A DNA stretch of 64,000 bases from Anaerocolumna sedimenticola (GCF_009931695.1 NZ_CP048000.1:5436436-5500435); one strand, 5' to 3'. Positions 8,029-17,359 are shown, numbered from the stretch's first letter. The notes: generated by a model from the letters alone, not told the origin. Translations and numbers: made by a program.

Positions 8029-9201
8029 TTACGAAAGTTTCTGCTCCGCTGCTATACGGTTAATCATCTCAGAAGATATTATCATTAATACAATAAAAAT
8101 TAATAAAAAGAATGGTAATATTATTATTCCCGTAACTTCCGAGAGAAATCCAAATGCGGGAGGCATAAAGGTACTTCCTACATAAGCAAAAGCCATCTGT
8201 ATTCCCATAATCGCCTGGGATATTTCTTTACCAAATCTTCTGGGCGTCTCATGGAGCATACCAGGATATATGGGAGCACATCCTAATCCGATAAGAATAA
8301 ATCCCGCTAAGCTAAAATACTTTGAGAAAGGCAGTAGCAAAGATATTCCACCTAAAGTACAGATTGCCTGACCTAATCGTATTAATGATATATTGTTCAT
8401 TTTCATTGCAAGAAAACCGGATAAAAATCTGCCTGCCGTAATACCTAAATAATACAGGGATACCCATTTTGCCGCAGTATTAGCAGATAATCCTAAATGT
8501 TGCACAAGAAATGTTCCTCCCCATAAACCGGTTGTGGTTTCCACCGCGCAATAACAAAAAAACGATAACAGAGCTGCTTTTGCTCCTTTCATCCCAAATA
8601 ACATAGGTATGGTTGCATTCTGTTTCTCTTCCTGTGTTAGCTCCGTTTTCGTTTCAAAGGATTTCCATATAGGTAAAGATAAAAATAATAAAACGACCAA
8701 TATGATTTGTATTACGGATACGGTAAGATATCCTTTGTTCCAACCGCCGGTTTTAGTTAAAAACATTGACATGATAAAGGGACCTGCAGTTGCGCCGATT
8801 CCCCAGAAACAATGTAACCAGTTCATGTGATTTGCTTTATAATGTAATGCAACAAAATTATTAAGGGCAGAATCAACGGAACCGGCTCCAAGCCCTAACG
8901 GGATTGCAAAAACACACAACCAGATGAAATGGGGCATAGCATAAAACCCAAGAAGTGCAAAGCCTGTCATAAAAACACTGATTGCAGTAACTTTACCTGT
9001 ACCCAATCTTCTGATTATTTTTTCACTGAAGAAGCTAGAAATAATTGTTCCCCCTGATATAATCATGGTAATAATACCGGCAAAAGATACCGGAACCGAT
9101 AATTCCGTATGCATAACCGGCCAGGCCGATCCTAACAGGGAATCCGGTAATCCCAGACTGATAAATGCAATATAGATGATAATTAATAATATTGTTGCCA
9201 T
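8029..9201 (-). CDS. MFS transporter
   Basis: 390-residue major facilitator with twelve predicted helices. The N-terminus SLGLPDSLLGSAWPVMH and the helix-4/5 segment with LHCFWGIGATAGPF resemble the FucP-like branch of sugar and drug MFS proteins found in Lachnospiraceae. GGGAGAAG is just upstream of the ATG. It sits alone between hairpins at 7870-7930 and a 260-bp gap. The substrate is unknown. Confidence 0.9.
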   Translation of the reverse strand: MATILLIIIYIAFISLGLPDSLLGSAWPVMHTELSVPVSFAGIITMIISGGTIISSFFSEKIIRRLGTGKVTAISVFMTGFALLGFYAMPHFIWLCVFAIPLGLGAGSVDSALNNFVALHYKANHMNWLHCFWGIGATAGPFIMSMFLTKTGGWNKGYLTVSVIQIILVVLLFLSLPIWKSFETKTELTQEEKQNATIPMLFGMKGAKAALLSFFCYCAVETTTGLWGGTFLVQHLGLSANTAAKWVSLYYLGITAGRFLSGFLAMKMNNISLIRLGQAICTLGGISLLLPFSKYFSLAGFILIGLGCAPIYPGMLHETPRRFGKEISQAIMGIQMAFAYVGSTFMPPAFGFLSEVTGIIILPFFLLIFIVLMIISSEMINRIAAEQKLS

Positions 9202-9461
9202 ATAAACTTCTCCCTTTTACAATTTAACCGGCTATTAACTTAAATATAGCAGGATTATTCTAATTATTGATTAATCTCTCTGAATACGAATTCAGTATAT
9301 TAAGATGAATAAATGTCTTTTGATACATTTTCTCAACACAAATTATAATTCAAATTTCCGGATTAGGTAAAACTATTAATTTATACCTAATGTTAAAATA
9401 ATGCCTGGTTATTCCAGATCTTGTTTCCTACTCATAAACTACCTGCCGTTTGTTAACCAGT

Positions 9462-10043
9462 TTAAATCAAGCTTTCATATACTAAGTTATCTAATTTCTC
9501 ATTTAATTTACTATATATTCCCCTCATCCAAACTTCATTGGACAGATTTACAGCATCCTTTCTGTCCACCCACTTCACACCGCTGTTTTCATCTGCTTTT
9601 ATCCGTAACATCTCGCTGTCATCCGCCTCCAATAAATACGTAATGTTCAGATGCAGATGGGAAGAAACATATTTTTCCCTTTTGACATGACCATTAACAC
9701 AAAGAATTTCCAGGGAGTAAATATCTGTCAGAACAGGTTTTATATTAATAATTCCCGTCTCTTCTTTTGCTTCCCGAAGTGCTACGGATATCAGGTCTGT
9801 CTCTCCGTCCGCATGTCCTCCAGTCCAGGCCCAGCTATCATATATATTGTGGTATATCATCAAGACTTTCGACCGATCCTGATTTACTATCCAGGAGGAG
9901 CCCGTTATATGGGCGATTTCGTTCTCTCTTGTAAAAATATTATCAAATAAATCCACATATTTAAGTATAATTTTTCGGTCGTTTTCCTCCTGCTCATTCC
10001 ATGGGTTATATTGTTTTATTTGCTTGTAGAAATTATTTTTCAT
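9462..10043 (-). CDS. Nudix hydrolase
   Basis: 193-residue protein with a full Nudix box, GX5EX7REAKEETG, in GGHADGETDLISVALREAKEETGI-like sequence around residues 77-100. It hydrolyses a nucleoside diphosphate linked to some group X; the exact substrate is unknown. The GxxxxGG before the box is preserved. Its start (ATGAAAAAT) follows GGATTAGG and a long purine tract rich in AAAAGAATAAAAAC units. Confidence 0.9.
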   Translation of the reverse strand: MKNNFYKQIKQYNPWNEQEENDRKIILKYVDLFDNIFTRENEIAHITGSSWIVNQDRSKVLMIYHNIYDSWAWTGGHADGETDLISVALREAKEETGIINIKPVLTDIYSLEILCVNGHVKREKYVSSHLHLNITYLLEADDSEMLRIKADENSGVKWVDRKDAVNLSNEVWMRGIYSKLNEKLDNLVYESLI

Positions 10044-10054
10044 CCTAATCCACC

Positions 10055-10140
10055 CTATTTTCTATTCTTTTGTTTTTCTAATCTTTTGTTTTTATTCTTT
10101 TTTTATTCTTTTGTTTTTATTCTTTTGTTTATTCTATATT
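10055..10140. repeat. Low-complexity polypyrimidine tract
   Basis: Imperfect tandem units of TTCTTTTGTTTTTAT (purine-rich on the minus strand) lie directly upstream of the Nudix start. This is simple-sequence DNA with slippage potential. It may affect translation or transcription of that gene, but nothing more can be shown. Confidence 0.7.
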
Positions 10141-10308
10141 TTGTTTCTTATAAACTAAATAAACAGTGTTATATTATTTGTTCATTCCTATTGATATCCT
10201 ATTTCATTGTATATCCCTATTAATAATAATCCATTTATCACCAATAATCAAATCAATATTTTGTGAGTATTTAACCATATTATCAGGATATTAATGTAAA
10301 CGTAATAT

Positions 10309-11685
10309 CTAACCCTTTGCTTTTAACTTACCTATAAACCAGATCTGGAAAATAAGAATCAAAACACCCAAGATATAAAATACCTTTCCTAATCCGATAT
10401 AATCTCCAATAAAACCGCAAATAGGGAAAATAACTATCATTGCAGCCGAAAACATCACGCTGCTCACAGATATAATCGTAGCTCTCTGCGCTGACGGTAT
10501 TAACTGATTTAATGCGTTGGATGATATGGGATATAATAGTGATCCAAAAAAACTCTGGATTAAAAATGCGGTAATTGCCATATATGTATGATTTAATCCA
10601 AATGCTGCAATAAAAACTGCTAATCCCGATGCACCGATATATTTCTCTTTCTCGCCAAACATACGGCTGAACTTTTCTGCGGATAATGCTCCAAAAGACG
10701 CAAAAATACCGCTAAGTAATATAACAAAAGAGATCTGTATTTTATTTAATCCTAAATTATATAGATGCTGTTGACCATAAAAGTATGTTGCCGTTGCAAA
10801 AGCAGTTACTACCGGATAAAATATCAGTACACGTCTGACTGGTTTATTTTGTTTAAAAACAGCTACGCAGGTTATAAAATGTTTCCTAACCGTACTTTTC
10901 TCCCTATTTTCCCTATCAAGCAATGCTTTGGGTTCGTGAAAAAAACTCCCGTTAAATAATGCCGTCACACTGATTATCATACCTGCCGTATATGCGTAGA
11001 AATAAGAAATTTCAGCTATGATTCCGCCTAAAAAGGAGGCAAAACCACTTGCCGCTTCCTGTATAAAATTTAACCTGCCGTTAATCTTTAAAAACTCTTT
11101 TTCCCTTTTCAGTTTTTTTAAACTATCATAAACGAGAGCCTCTTCGGACCCTGAATTTAAATTATAGCTTAAAGCGGAAAAGGCAAAAGCTAAGCAGTAA
11201 CCCCAGAAGTGATTACTTGTTATCATAAGAAATCCGGATAGAACTGCAGAAAGTCTCCCAAATATTATGGTTCTTTTTCTTCCTACTAAATCAGCCATAG
11301 CCCCGGTTGGTACTTCAAAAAAGAAACTGATAATGTGAAAAAATCCCTCCAGAAGGCCAATTTGACCTAAAGACATACCTTTATAACTCAAATATAAAAC
11401 CCATATTGCCCCGGTCAGGTTGAAGCTGGAAATAAAGCGATATATATAATCTGTTTTAATATTACGACTTAAACCACGGGTATCTTCCTTTGTAGATTTC
11501 TTATTATCAGTGAACTCACTGCCAACAGCTATACTATAAAGTGTTTTAATTTCGTTTTTTTTATTTTCACTGGCTACATTTTTTATTGTTTCACTTTTTA
11601 TTATTTTATCTTTTACTATTTCATTGTTTCTATTATGAATTTCATATAACTCATTATCTTGAATTTTTATATTATTTTCCATCAT
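10309..11685 (-). CDS. MFS transporter with hydrophilic N-terminal extension
   Basis: 458 residues. The C-terminal ~380 form a twelve-helix MFS core with a loop-2/3 motif GAMADLVGRKRTI, of the drug-efflux-like type. The first ~75 residues are polar and Lys/Asn/Glu rich with no recognised domain. The start at 11685 is backed by GGAAAGGATAGT; a start closer to the core would need an internal Met without a clear ribosome site. Alternatively the extension is a mis-start or a remnant fused gene. Confidence 0.85.
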   Translation of the reverse strand: MMENNIKIQDNELYEIHNRNNEIVKDKIIKSETIKNVASENKKNEIKTLYSIAVGSEFTDNKKSTKEDTRGLSRNIKTDYIYRFISSFNLTGAIWVLYLSYKGMSLGQIGLLEGFFHIISFFFEVPTGAMADLVGRKRTIIFGRLSAVLSGFLMITSNHFWGYCLAFAFSALSYNLNSGSEEALVYDSLKKLKREKEFLKINGRLNFIQEAASGFASFLGGIIAEISYFYAYTAGMIISVTALFNGSFFHEPKALLDRENREKSTVRKHFITCVAVFKQNKPVRRVLIFYPVVTAFATATYFYGQQHLYNLGLNKIQISFVILLSGIFASFGALSAEKFSRMFGEKEKYIGASGLAVFIAAFGLNHTYMAITAFLIQSFFGSLLYPISSNALNQLIPSAQRATIISVSSVMFSAAMIVIFPICGFIGDYIGLGKVFYILGVLILIFQIWFIGKLKAKG

Positions 11686-11756
11686 ACTATCCTTTCCGGT
11701 TTTGAATTAGACTTAATAAAAGGATAAGTCCGAATCCTGCCCTGAGGGCTTTTTAT

Positions 11757-11822
11757 TTCGCGTGCGCGTTCAAATTATTGCAAGCAAGCTTACCAATTCT
11801 CACTTTGCTTTCGCGAAAATAA
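11757..11822. repeat. 98-bp dispersed repeat, half copy B
   Basis: Contains only the second module of the repeat (CGCGTGCGCGTTC..GCAAGCAAGCTT..TTTCGCGAAAAT), about 90% like copies A and C. The first hairpin module is missing and replaced by GCCCTGAGGGCTTTTTATTT. As in the other copies a hairpin follows directly (11825-11854). Confidence 0.75.
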
Positions 11823-11824
11823 AA

Positions 11825-11854
11825 AAACCTGCTTCCTTTCTATTGGAAACAGGT
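11825..11854 (-). terminator. Rho-independent terminator beside repeat copy B
   Basis: AACCTG.TTCC pairs with GGAA.CAGGTT, followed on the minus strand by TTTTTTTAT. It would end transcription from the small frame at 11894-12007 or from the AraC-type gene further upstream. Confidence 0.75.
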
Positions 11855-11893
11855 TACTGCCGGATGTTATAGTATTTCTATGGTAAGAAACAA

Positions 11894-12007
11894 CTAAACT
11901 TCCCTAAAAAAGGGCGCAGTAACCCAATTTAAGGAATTTGTTCCGTTAAAAGTGAGACCGCTGCAAACATAAATTCTATATCCTTTTATTTCGGAATTAA
12001 GTTTCAC
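11894..12007 (-). CDS. Possible 37-residue protein (GTG start)
   Basis: GTG at 12007 follows GGAAAGGAAAG and opens a frame starting KLNSEIKGYRIYVCSG and ending VTAPFFREV, followed 40 bp later by a good terminator. There is no recognised family. The ribosome site and terminator favour a real gene; the size and GTG start argue for caution. Confidence 0.3.
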   Translation of the reverse strand: MKLNSEIKGYRIYVCSGLTFNGTNSLNWVTAPFFREV

Positions 12008-12125
12008 GTGTTTCTTTCCTTTCCATAATTGTTCAAATAATACACCATTAATACATTATTTAATATAACATCAACTTATTGTGAAAATCAAGTTTATTTT
12101 ATCAAAATTATTCCATACAGTTTCA

Positions 12126-13001
12126 TTACTTCTGTTTTACGGCTATCCATACTTCCTGTCTGTTATCCTGCATAAAAGTTTCTATAGCCGGTAAGTCCTC
12201 CAGTTGATAACCGGAATTCGGCAGCCATTCCGTATAAAATTGTTTGTAGATTTTCTGTACTGCATCGGGAAGTTCACCGTCTGCATTAAATATAACCCAG
12301 GTCGCCTGAGGTAAATCCAATTCTTCCATACCCTCCGGAACCGGGACATAGTTACAGGAAGGATGATCTACATAATTAGTAACCCCGATACAGTAATCCA
12401 TTTCCTCCGAATTCCCCCATTGTCCCCCTATAGCCATACCAATAAAACCAGCAGGCCGGTAATCCGCTTTCTGGAATAATTCTAAAAGTTTACTCATCGT
12501 TCCGTCTTTCCATGCCGTATCCCAAATCTGCGGAATAATCTGAAAGGCATCCGCCGTACTTATGTGTTTTCTGATTCCTGCTATTTTAAATGCAGGCCAT
12601 TGTTCAATTTGATAATTCATATCATTGGCTCCTTTTACCGTAATCTGAAAAGAGATTTTTGGACAGGATTTTAACTGTACGGTTTGATTTCTTGCTGTGG
12701 AGGGCAATACTCCATGAAAATGCTTAAAGGCACGGGCAAAGGAATCCTGCGACTCGTAACCGTATTTGAGGGCAATATCGATTATTCTCTCCCGGCTGTT
12801 AATGATGTCAAAAGCTGCTAAAGTCAGTTTTCTGCTTCGAATATACTCCGAAAGCGGTTTATCAGCAATATAGGAAAACATTCTTTGGAAATTATAAATG
12901 GAGCAGCCGGCTAATTTTACTATCTCATCATTTACTATTTCTCCGGTCAGATTATTTTCAATATAATCTATCACCTGATTTAAATTTTTTATCCAATCCA
13001 T
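12126..13001 (-). CDS. AraC-family regulator with GyrI-like effector domain
   Basis: 291 residues. The N-terminal ~105 hold two AraC-type helix-turn-helices (KLAGCSIYNFQRMFSYIAD and YESQDSFARAFKHFHGV), and residues ~130-291 form a GyrI-like small-molecule-binding domain ending with an LPNSGYQLEDLPAIETF segment typical of Rob/BmrR-type effector domains. It is likely a multidrug or metabolite sensor controlling its own or nearby efflux genes. GGAGGCG lies upstream of the ATG, and the DUF6774-like gene is divergent. Confidence 0.92.
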   Translation of the reverse strand: MDWIKNLNQVIDYIENNLTGEIVNDEIVKLAGCSIYNFQRMFSYIADKPLSEYIRSRKLTLAAFDIINSRERIIDIALKYGYESQDSFARAFKHFHGVLPSTARNQTVQLKSCPKISFQITVKGANDMNYQIEQWPAFKIAGIRKHISTADAFQIIPQIWDTAWKDGTMSKLLELFQKADYRPAGFIGMAIGGQWGNSEEMDYCIGVTNYVDHPSCNYVPVPEGMEELDLPQATWVIFNADGELPDAVQKIYKQFYTEWLPNSGYQLEDLPAIETFMQDNRQEVWIAVKQK

Positions 13002-13140
13002 TATCTCGCCTCCAGTCCAATGATAACATTTGAAATTCTAAAGTACCCGATTTTTCGTGCCGGATTAAATCGATTCTGTAACTATGATTCTGTATGCAAT
13101 CTTTCCTAGTATCAGCATATATTTTATGGAGGTGAAAAAT

Positions 13141-13407
13141 ATGCAGTCATGCGAACTTGTTGCTACGATTACTGCGATTGCCTGTGCCATAGCAAATAAC
13201 TGCAGTCAAGATGAAATTTCAGTACTGTCATCAGCCTTTAATCAGCTTGGTGACACATTGGGTACGATTGTCGCACAGGAAGCACTGAATAATGATCGGA
13301 TTAATACTGGAAATAATCAACAGTGTTCAAGCCAGAATCAAAATACGTATACAAATCAAAAGAATTCAAATACCAATTCAAAAAATACCAATTGTTGTGA
13401 TTCATGA
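13141..13407 (+). CDS. DUF6774-type small protein
   Basis: 88 residues from the ATG at 13141, chosen over an upstream ATG at 13084 because GGAGGTG is at 13129-13135. The N-terminal half (QSCELVATITAIACAIANNC, then LGDTLGTIVAQEAL) resembles the short DUF6774 proteins common in Lachnospiraceae. The tail is Asn/Gln/Ser-rich low complexity ending in Cys-Cys-Asp-Ser. Function unknown. The family assignment is from memory of the motif. Confidence 0.75.
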   Translation: MQSCELVATITAIACAIANNCSQDEISVLSSAFNQLGDTLGTIVAQEALNNDRINTGNNQQCSSQNQNTYTNQKNSNTNSKNTNCCDS

Positions 13408-13412
13408 AATTG

Positions 13413-13451
13413 AAACCGGGAGAAACACAGTATACAAATTTCTTCCGGTTT
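13413..13451 (+). terminator. Terminator of the DUF6774-type gene, related to the 98-bp repeat
   Basis: AAACCGGGAGAAA pairs with TTTCTTCCGGTTT (one G-T pair). The stem is nearly the same as the first hairpin of the 98-bp repeat (AACCGGAAGAAACAC), suggesting a shared origin. Confidence 0.75.
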
Positions 13452-13461
13452 ACTTCTATCT

Positions 13462-13569
13462 TTATATCGTCATCTCTACTTCTAATTCCGTCCAGGTATG
13501 ATTAGGCCATAGGAGTAACGCTAAATCGGTTATTAACTTACAATCATTTATATTTGCTTTTCTTATCAT
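13462..13569 (-). pseudogene. GNAT acetyltransferase, N-terminal remnant
   Basis: A 35-residue frame starting MIRKANINDCKLITDLALLL then WPNHTWTELE, preceded by GGAGGATTAG. This matches the very N-terminus of AAC(6')-like GNAT acetyltransferases, which are ~145 residues. It stops in the terminator of the neighbouring gene, so the rest has been lost, perhaps when that terminator or repeat arrived. Confidence 0.6.
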
Positions 13570-13708
13570 AAACTAATCCTCCAATCGTGAAATTTATACA
13601 ATCTAAGATTGACAAGTAAGTATAGAACCTTACTTTACATACCTGAATTAACATATAAATATCCTTAAATATTATAATACACATATATAAATTTAACAAA
13701 GAATACCT

Positions 13709-16288
13709 TTAAAGGTTTTCATTTTTTAAAACATCTATGATATTATCCTTACTTGTTTTCCTAACCGCATAAATCATAGTAAATCCGATAATTAAGAATA
13801 CACTTATAATCGCAATTAATATATTCACCCAGGGTAGGAAAAAGATAAAATCAAAATTACGGCTTAAAGCTTTATAGACCAAATAAATAACAATAAAACT
13901 TACCGGCAAACCATAAAGTAATGCTTTTAATCCGTAAAATATACTTTCATAGCGTATCATTTTCTGAAACCCGGCAGGAGTTATTCCGTAGGATTTTAAC
14001 ATTGCAAATTCCCGTTTTCTCATATTAATGCCTGTTGAAATGGTATTAATAATATTAGCCGTACAGACTGTAGCGATTAATATAACAAAACCATATAAAA
14101 AGACGGAAAAAATCAAAGACAATCTTTCCTGTTTCTGTCTTTGTGTTATCACATTAAAAGTGTAGCTGTATAAATCCGGATAATTCTTCTTTACTGCTTC
14201 TATCTCTTTTTCGAGTTCAGAAGCTTTGTCTGTGATATAATAAACATTTATATTTGGGTAAAGCTTCATACCTGATTGTTCCATTTGATTTACATAGGAC
14301 TGTAAACCCTGCTTTGATACAAGGATTGTCAAATTCCCAATATACTCCTGATTTCCATACAACATCAAAGGAACTTTATCTGTGATAGCTGCAATTCCGA
14401 TTTGACCTTCCAGTTTTTTATCTTCGTCATAATAGTAAGTAAGAGGAATTGTATCACCGGGTTTTATCTTCAGCTGAGTTACGGTTGTATATTCATGCTT
14501 TTCTTTTAAATTAAAGGTATTGATTAAAATTCCTTTCATTCCATTCGACTTAAGTTTAGCCTCATCTATGCCGGCTTCTTTTGCATATTGGCTTAAAGAG
14601 GTATCATCCATGGATATTATCTGAACATCCAGAGAATACTTTCCGTCTTCCGGTTCCAGTCTGCTCTTAATATCATTGCTAACCATACTTTCATTAAGAA
14701 CTGCTGTGCCGTTTACACTTTCTGTTACAACAGCGTTATTAATATGATTTAAATTGGTTAGTTCATCAGTATATCTATGAATTTTCTCCGAATCTTCTCC
14801 GCTCACGGATGCAGAAACATCATAATTAATCGGAGCATTTGCCATAACAAAGGATTCTTTTAAAAATACAGAAAATGCAGATGCTGTCAGGAATAAAACG
14901 ATACTGATAATCATGGAAAATAAAGTTGCATAATAACGGTGTTTATTCCTCTTTAGATTTTTCAGCCCAAGTTCTGCTTCAAATCCAAATATAATTCTGG
15001 TAAGCTTTGAAGTTTTAATATTTTTCTTCTTGATACTAATATCCAAAGTCTGCCGTATGGCATCGATTGGGGTGATTTTGGAGGCCCGTTTCGCAGGAAA
15101 CCATGCTGAAATAAATAAAAGCAAAATAGAGAATAAAACTGCCCCGACAAAACCATATGTTGAAATTATCAATTTTAATGGAACCGTTACATTAAATAAA
15201 TTCTGCATAATCGGACTAATTAACCAAAATGTGATGCCAATACCGAGATAACCGCTAACCAGACCAATTGGTATTGAAATACAGCCAATTACGAAACCTT
15301 CAAAAAATACGGAATTTCTTTTTTGCCTCTTAGTAGCACCAACACTCGCCAACATACCTAGTGTTCTGCTGCGTTCCGATAAGGATATGGCAAAAGCATT
15401 GTAGATTAAAGATACCGATCCCAATAATATAATACTCCCCACGATACCGATAGCGATTGTTAAAGTAGTATTAAATTCCTTATCGTCCGTTATTCCGGCA
15501 TAAAGCAATAACTCCGAATTATAAGCTAATTTTCCTGCTTTGCTTTCTTCTTTTAGTTTTTCAGACTTGTTGTATATCTTTTTATTTAATTTATTAAATC
15601 CTGCATAAACGGTATAAGATTCCTCACTTTTTATATTATTCTCACTGATACCGCTAAAAGCAACATACGCTGCCCTTGAACTGTTTTCCTTGTTTTTTGC
15701 ATCCACAATACCGGTTATGGTATACTCCTTTTCTCCAGTTTTTGTGAATTCTTCTCCTTTCGTAAAGGAATAAGTATTATCCAATGGAATTTTTACATTA
15801 TTTTCAACGATATTCCGACCGCCCATTGTAAACTTCACTTTATCACCAATAAGATAAGTAACACCCGATGTTTCTAACATTTGAGTCGTTATCACTAATT
15901 CATTTTCATTTTTGGGAAAACGTCCTTCTTTTAATGTGATCGCGGAAAGGTCAAAGGAATTATATTCTAAGATATAAATATATGGCCGTTGGCTGTTTTT
16001 CGAACCCGGCAGCTCACCAATACCTGCCGTATGGCTTACAAGACTTTTCTTTATTTCCGGAGATCCTGTTATTTTTTCCACACCGGAACCGGGCACTTCC
16101 TCCCATACAGACTGCCAGTTACCCGTTTGAACAATAATACTGCGTTTTAACATATCCATTAAAGAAGCTCCGATGGTAGAAGAAGCAGCTATCATTGCAA
16201 CAGATATTATGACACCGATGATGGTAACCAGAGTACGGCTTTTATTTTTCTTCATGTATTTTAGTGTCAGTTTGTTAACGATATTCAT
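13709..16288 (-). CDS. ABC permease with two FtsX domains (module 1)
   Basis: 859 residues: an N-terminal helix at ~17-40, a large extracytoplasmic region, three helices at ~275-395, a repeat of the same plan from a helix at ~450, and a final trio from ~745. The LASVGATKRQKRNSVFFEGF and LKSYGITPAGFQKMIRYES segments are the FtsX coupling loops. Such MacB/BceB-like permeases move peptides or lipids or sense antimicrobial peptides. Its ATG overlaps the ATPase stop by 4 bp. It is larger than classic BceB (~650) and paralogous to the permease at 24852-27440. Confidence 0.93.
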   Translation of the reverse strand: MNIVNKLTLKYMKKNKSRTLVTIIGVIISVAMIAASSTIGASLMDMLKRSIIVQTGNWQSVWEEVPGSGVEKITGSPEIKKSLVSHTAGIGELPGSKNSQRPYIYILEYNSFDLSAITLKEGRFPKNENELVITTQMLETSGVTYLIGDKVKFTMGGRNIVENNVKIPLDNTYSFTKGEEFTKTGEKEYTITGIVDAKNKENSSRAAYVAFSGISENNIKSEESYTVYAGFNKLNKKIYNKSEKLKEESKAGKLAYNSELLLYAGITDDKEFNTTLTIAIGIVGSIILLGSVSLIYNAFAISLSERSRTLGMLASVGATKRQKRNSVFFEGFVIGCISIPIGLVSGYLGIGITFWLISPIMQNLFNVTVPLKLIISTYGFVGAVLFSILLLFISAWFPAKRASKITPIDAIRQTLDISIKKKNIKTSKLTRIIFGFEAELGLKNLKRNKHRYYATLFSMIISIVLFLTASAFSVFLKESFVMANAPINYDVSASVSGEDSEKIHRYTDELTNLNHINNAVVTESVNGTAVLNESMVSNDIKSRLEPEDGKYSLDVQIISMDDTSLSQYAKEAGIDEAKLKSNGMKGILINTFNLKEKHEYTTVTQLKIKPGDTIPLTYYYDEDKKLEGQIGIAAITDKVPLMLYGNQEYIGNLTILVSKQGLQSYVNQMEQSGMKLYPNINVYYITDKASELEKEIEAVKKNYPDLYSYTFNVITQRQKQERLSLIFSVFLYGFVILIATVCTANIINTISTGINMRKREFAMLKSYGITPAGFQKMIRYESIFYGLKALLYGLPVSFIVIYLVYKALSRNFDFIFFLPWVNILIAIISVFLIIGFTMIYAVRKTSKDNIIDVLKNENL

Positions 16289-16968
16289 CTTCGAATCACC
16301 TCATCCCTGGTGATTCTTCCGTCCTCAATGGAAATAATACGGTCAGCCTGCAGAGCAATACTTTCATCATGTGTAATCACAAGTAATGTCTGGTTGTAAT
16401 TTTCATGAAAGTACTTTAACAGCCGGATGATTTCCCCACTGTTTTTCGTATCCAGGTTACCGGTAGGTTCGTCTGCCAAAATAATAGCCGGGCTTCCGAT
16501 TAATGCCCTTCCGATGGAAACACGCTGCTGCTGACCGCCGGACAGCTGATTCGGTAAATGGTTAAGACGTTCTTCCAATCCTAATATTTTGATGATATTA
16601 TTAAAATTGTCCTGGTCCACTTTTCGCCCGTCTAATAAAAGGGGAAGTGTAATATTCTCCGTAACATCAAGTACCGGTATCAGATTATAAAACTGATAAA
16701 TAAGGCCGATCTGTCTTCTCCGAAAGATTGCCAAAGCCGTTTCATCCATGGCATATACGTCTGTATTATCTACAATAACTTTACCTTTTGTTGGGATATC
16801 AACTCCTCCCAGGATATGAAGCAATGTTGACTTTCCGGAACCCGAAGGGCCTACAATAGCGAGAAATTCACCTTTATTAACCGAAAATGATATATTATCC
16901 AGTGCTTTTACGGCTGTTTCACCGCTGCCATATATTTTTGACAGGTTTTCTACTTTCAGAATTTGCAT
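16285..16968 (-). CDS. ABC transporter ATPase (LolD/BceA type, module 1)
   Basis: 227 residues with Walker A GPSGSGKST, Q-loop YQFYNLIPVLDVTENI, signature LSGGQQQR, Walker B IILADEPTGNLD and switch His in VITHDESIA. AGGAGG stands before the ATG. It powers the FtsX permease that it overlaps. The two-component system just upstream (17360-19064) probably controls it, but a 263-bp palindromic element has entered the space between. Confidence 0.95.
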   Translation of the reverse strand: MQILKVENLSKIYGSGETAVKALDNISFSVNKGEFLAIVGPSGSGKSTLLHILGGVDIPTKGKVIVDNTDVYAMDETALAIFRRRQIGLIYQFYNLIPVLDVTENITLPLLLDGRKVDQDNFNNIIKILGLEERLNHLPNQLSGGQQQRVSIGRALIGSPAIILADEPTGNLDTKNSGEIIRLLKYFHENYNQTLLVITHDESIALQADRIISIEDGRITRDEVIRR

Positions 16969-16997
16969 ATATTCCTCCTGATTAATTTAATTAATAG

Positions 16998-17260
16998 GAT
17001 TCAAGTGTCAAAAGCCAAGTTTAAATTAATGGTTCGCCATTTGCACAATTTTATTATCAAGTGATACAGAATATAGTTCATTCGCAGCACACTCTCGCTT
17101 GGATGAAGTACGTAGTGGTACATAAGGTCCTAAACTACAGGACCTGAGTACCAACGACTTCATACAGCTGCTCATTGAACTATATTCAGTATCCACTACC
17201 TTAGAGGTATAGATGTGCAAATTGACGAATTTAAGTTGTATGGCTTTTGACACTCGAATC
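16998..17260. mobile_element. 263-bp near-palindromic MITE-like element
   Basis: Ends are GATTCAAGTGTCAAAAGCCA and its inverted partner TGGCTTTTGACACTCGAATC (one mismatch). The two halves are an imperfect inverted repeat through the whole length (ATTTGCACA, GAATATAGTTCA and GATGAAGT are all mirrored), meeting in a perfect central stem AGGTCCTAAACTACAGGACC(T). No transposase. It occupies the space between the kinase gene and the ABC operon. A matching single end is at 1201. Confidence 0.8.
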
Positions 17261-17359
17261 TTAAGTTGGTTATTTTTTAAGTAACAAATACCATAATCCG
17301 AGTATATATGCCTGACATGACTCTCCGGTGACGTTTATCTTACAATTTAGTCACTTAAC

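Noticed and set aside
10011..10223. 70-residue Phe/Leu-rich + frame
   Set aside because: Produced by the T-rich simple-sequence tract on the strand opposite the Nudix start.
13292..13501. 69-residue + strand frame
   Set aside because: Shifted frame over the low-complexity tail of the DUF6774-type gene and its terminator.
17026..17253. 75-residue minus-strand frame
   Set aside because: It lies wholly inside the 263-bp inverted-repeat element and its codons follow the palindrome, so it is a by-product of that structure.
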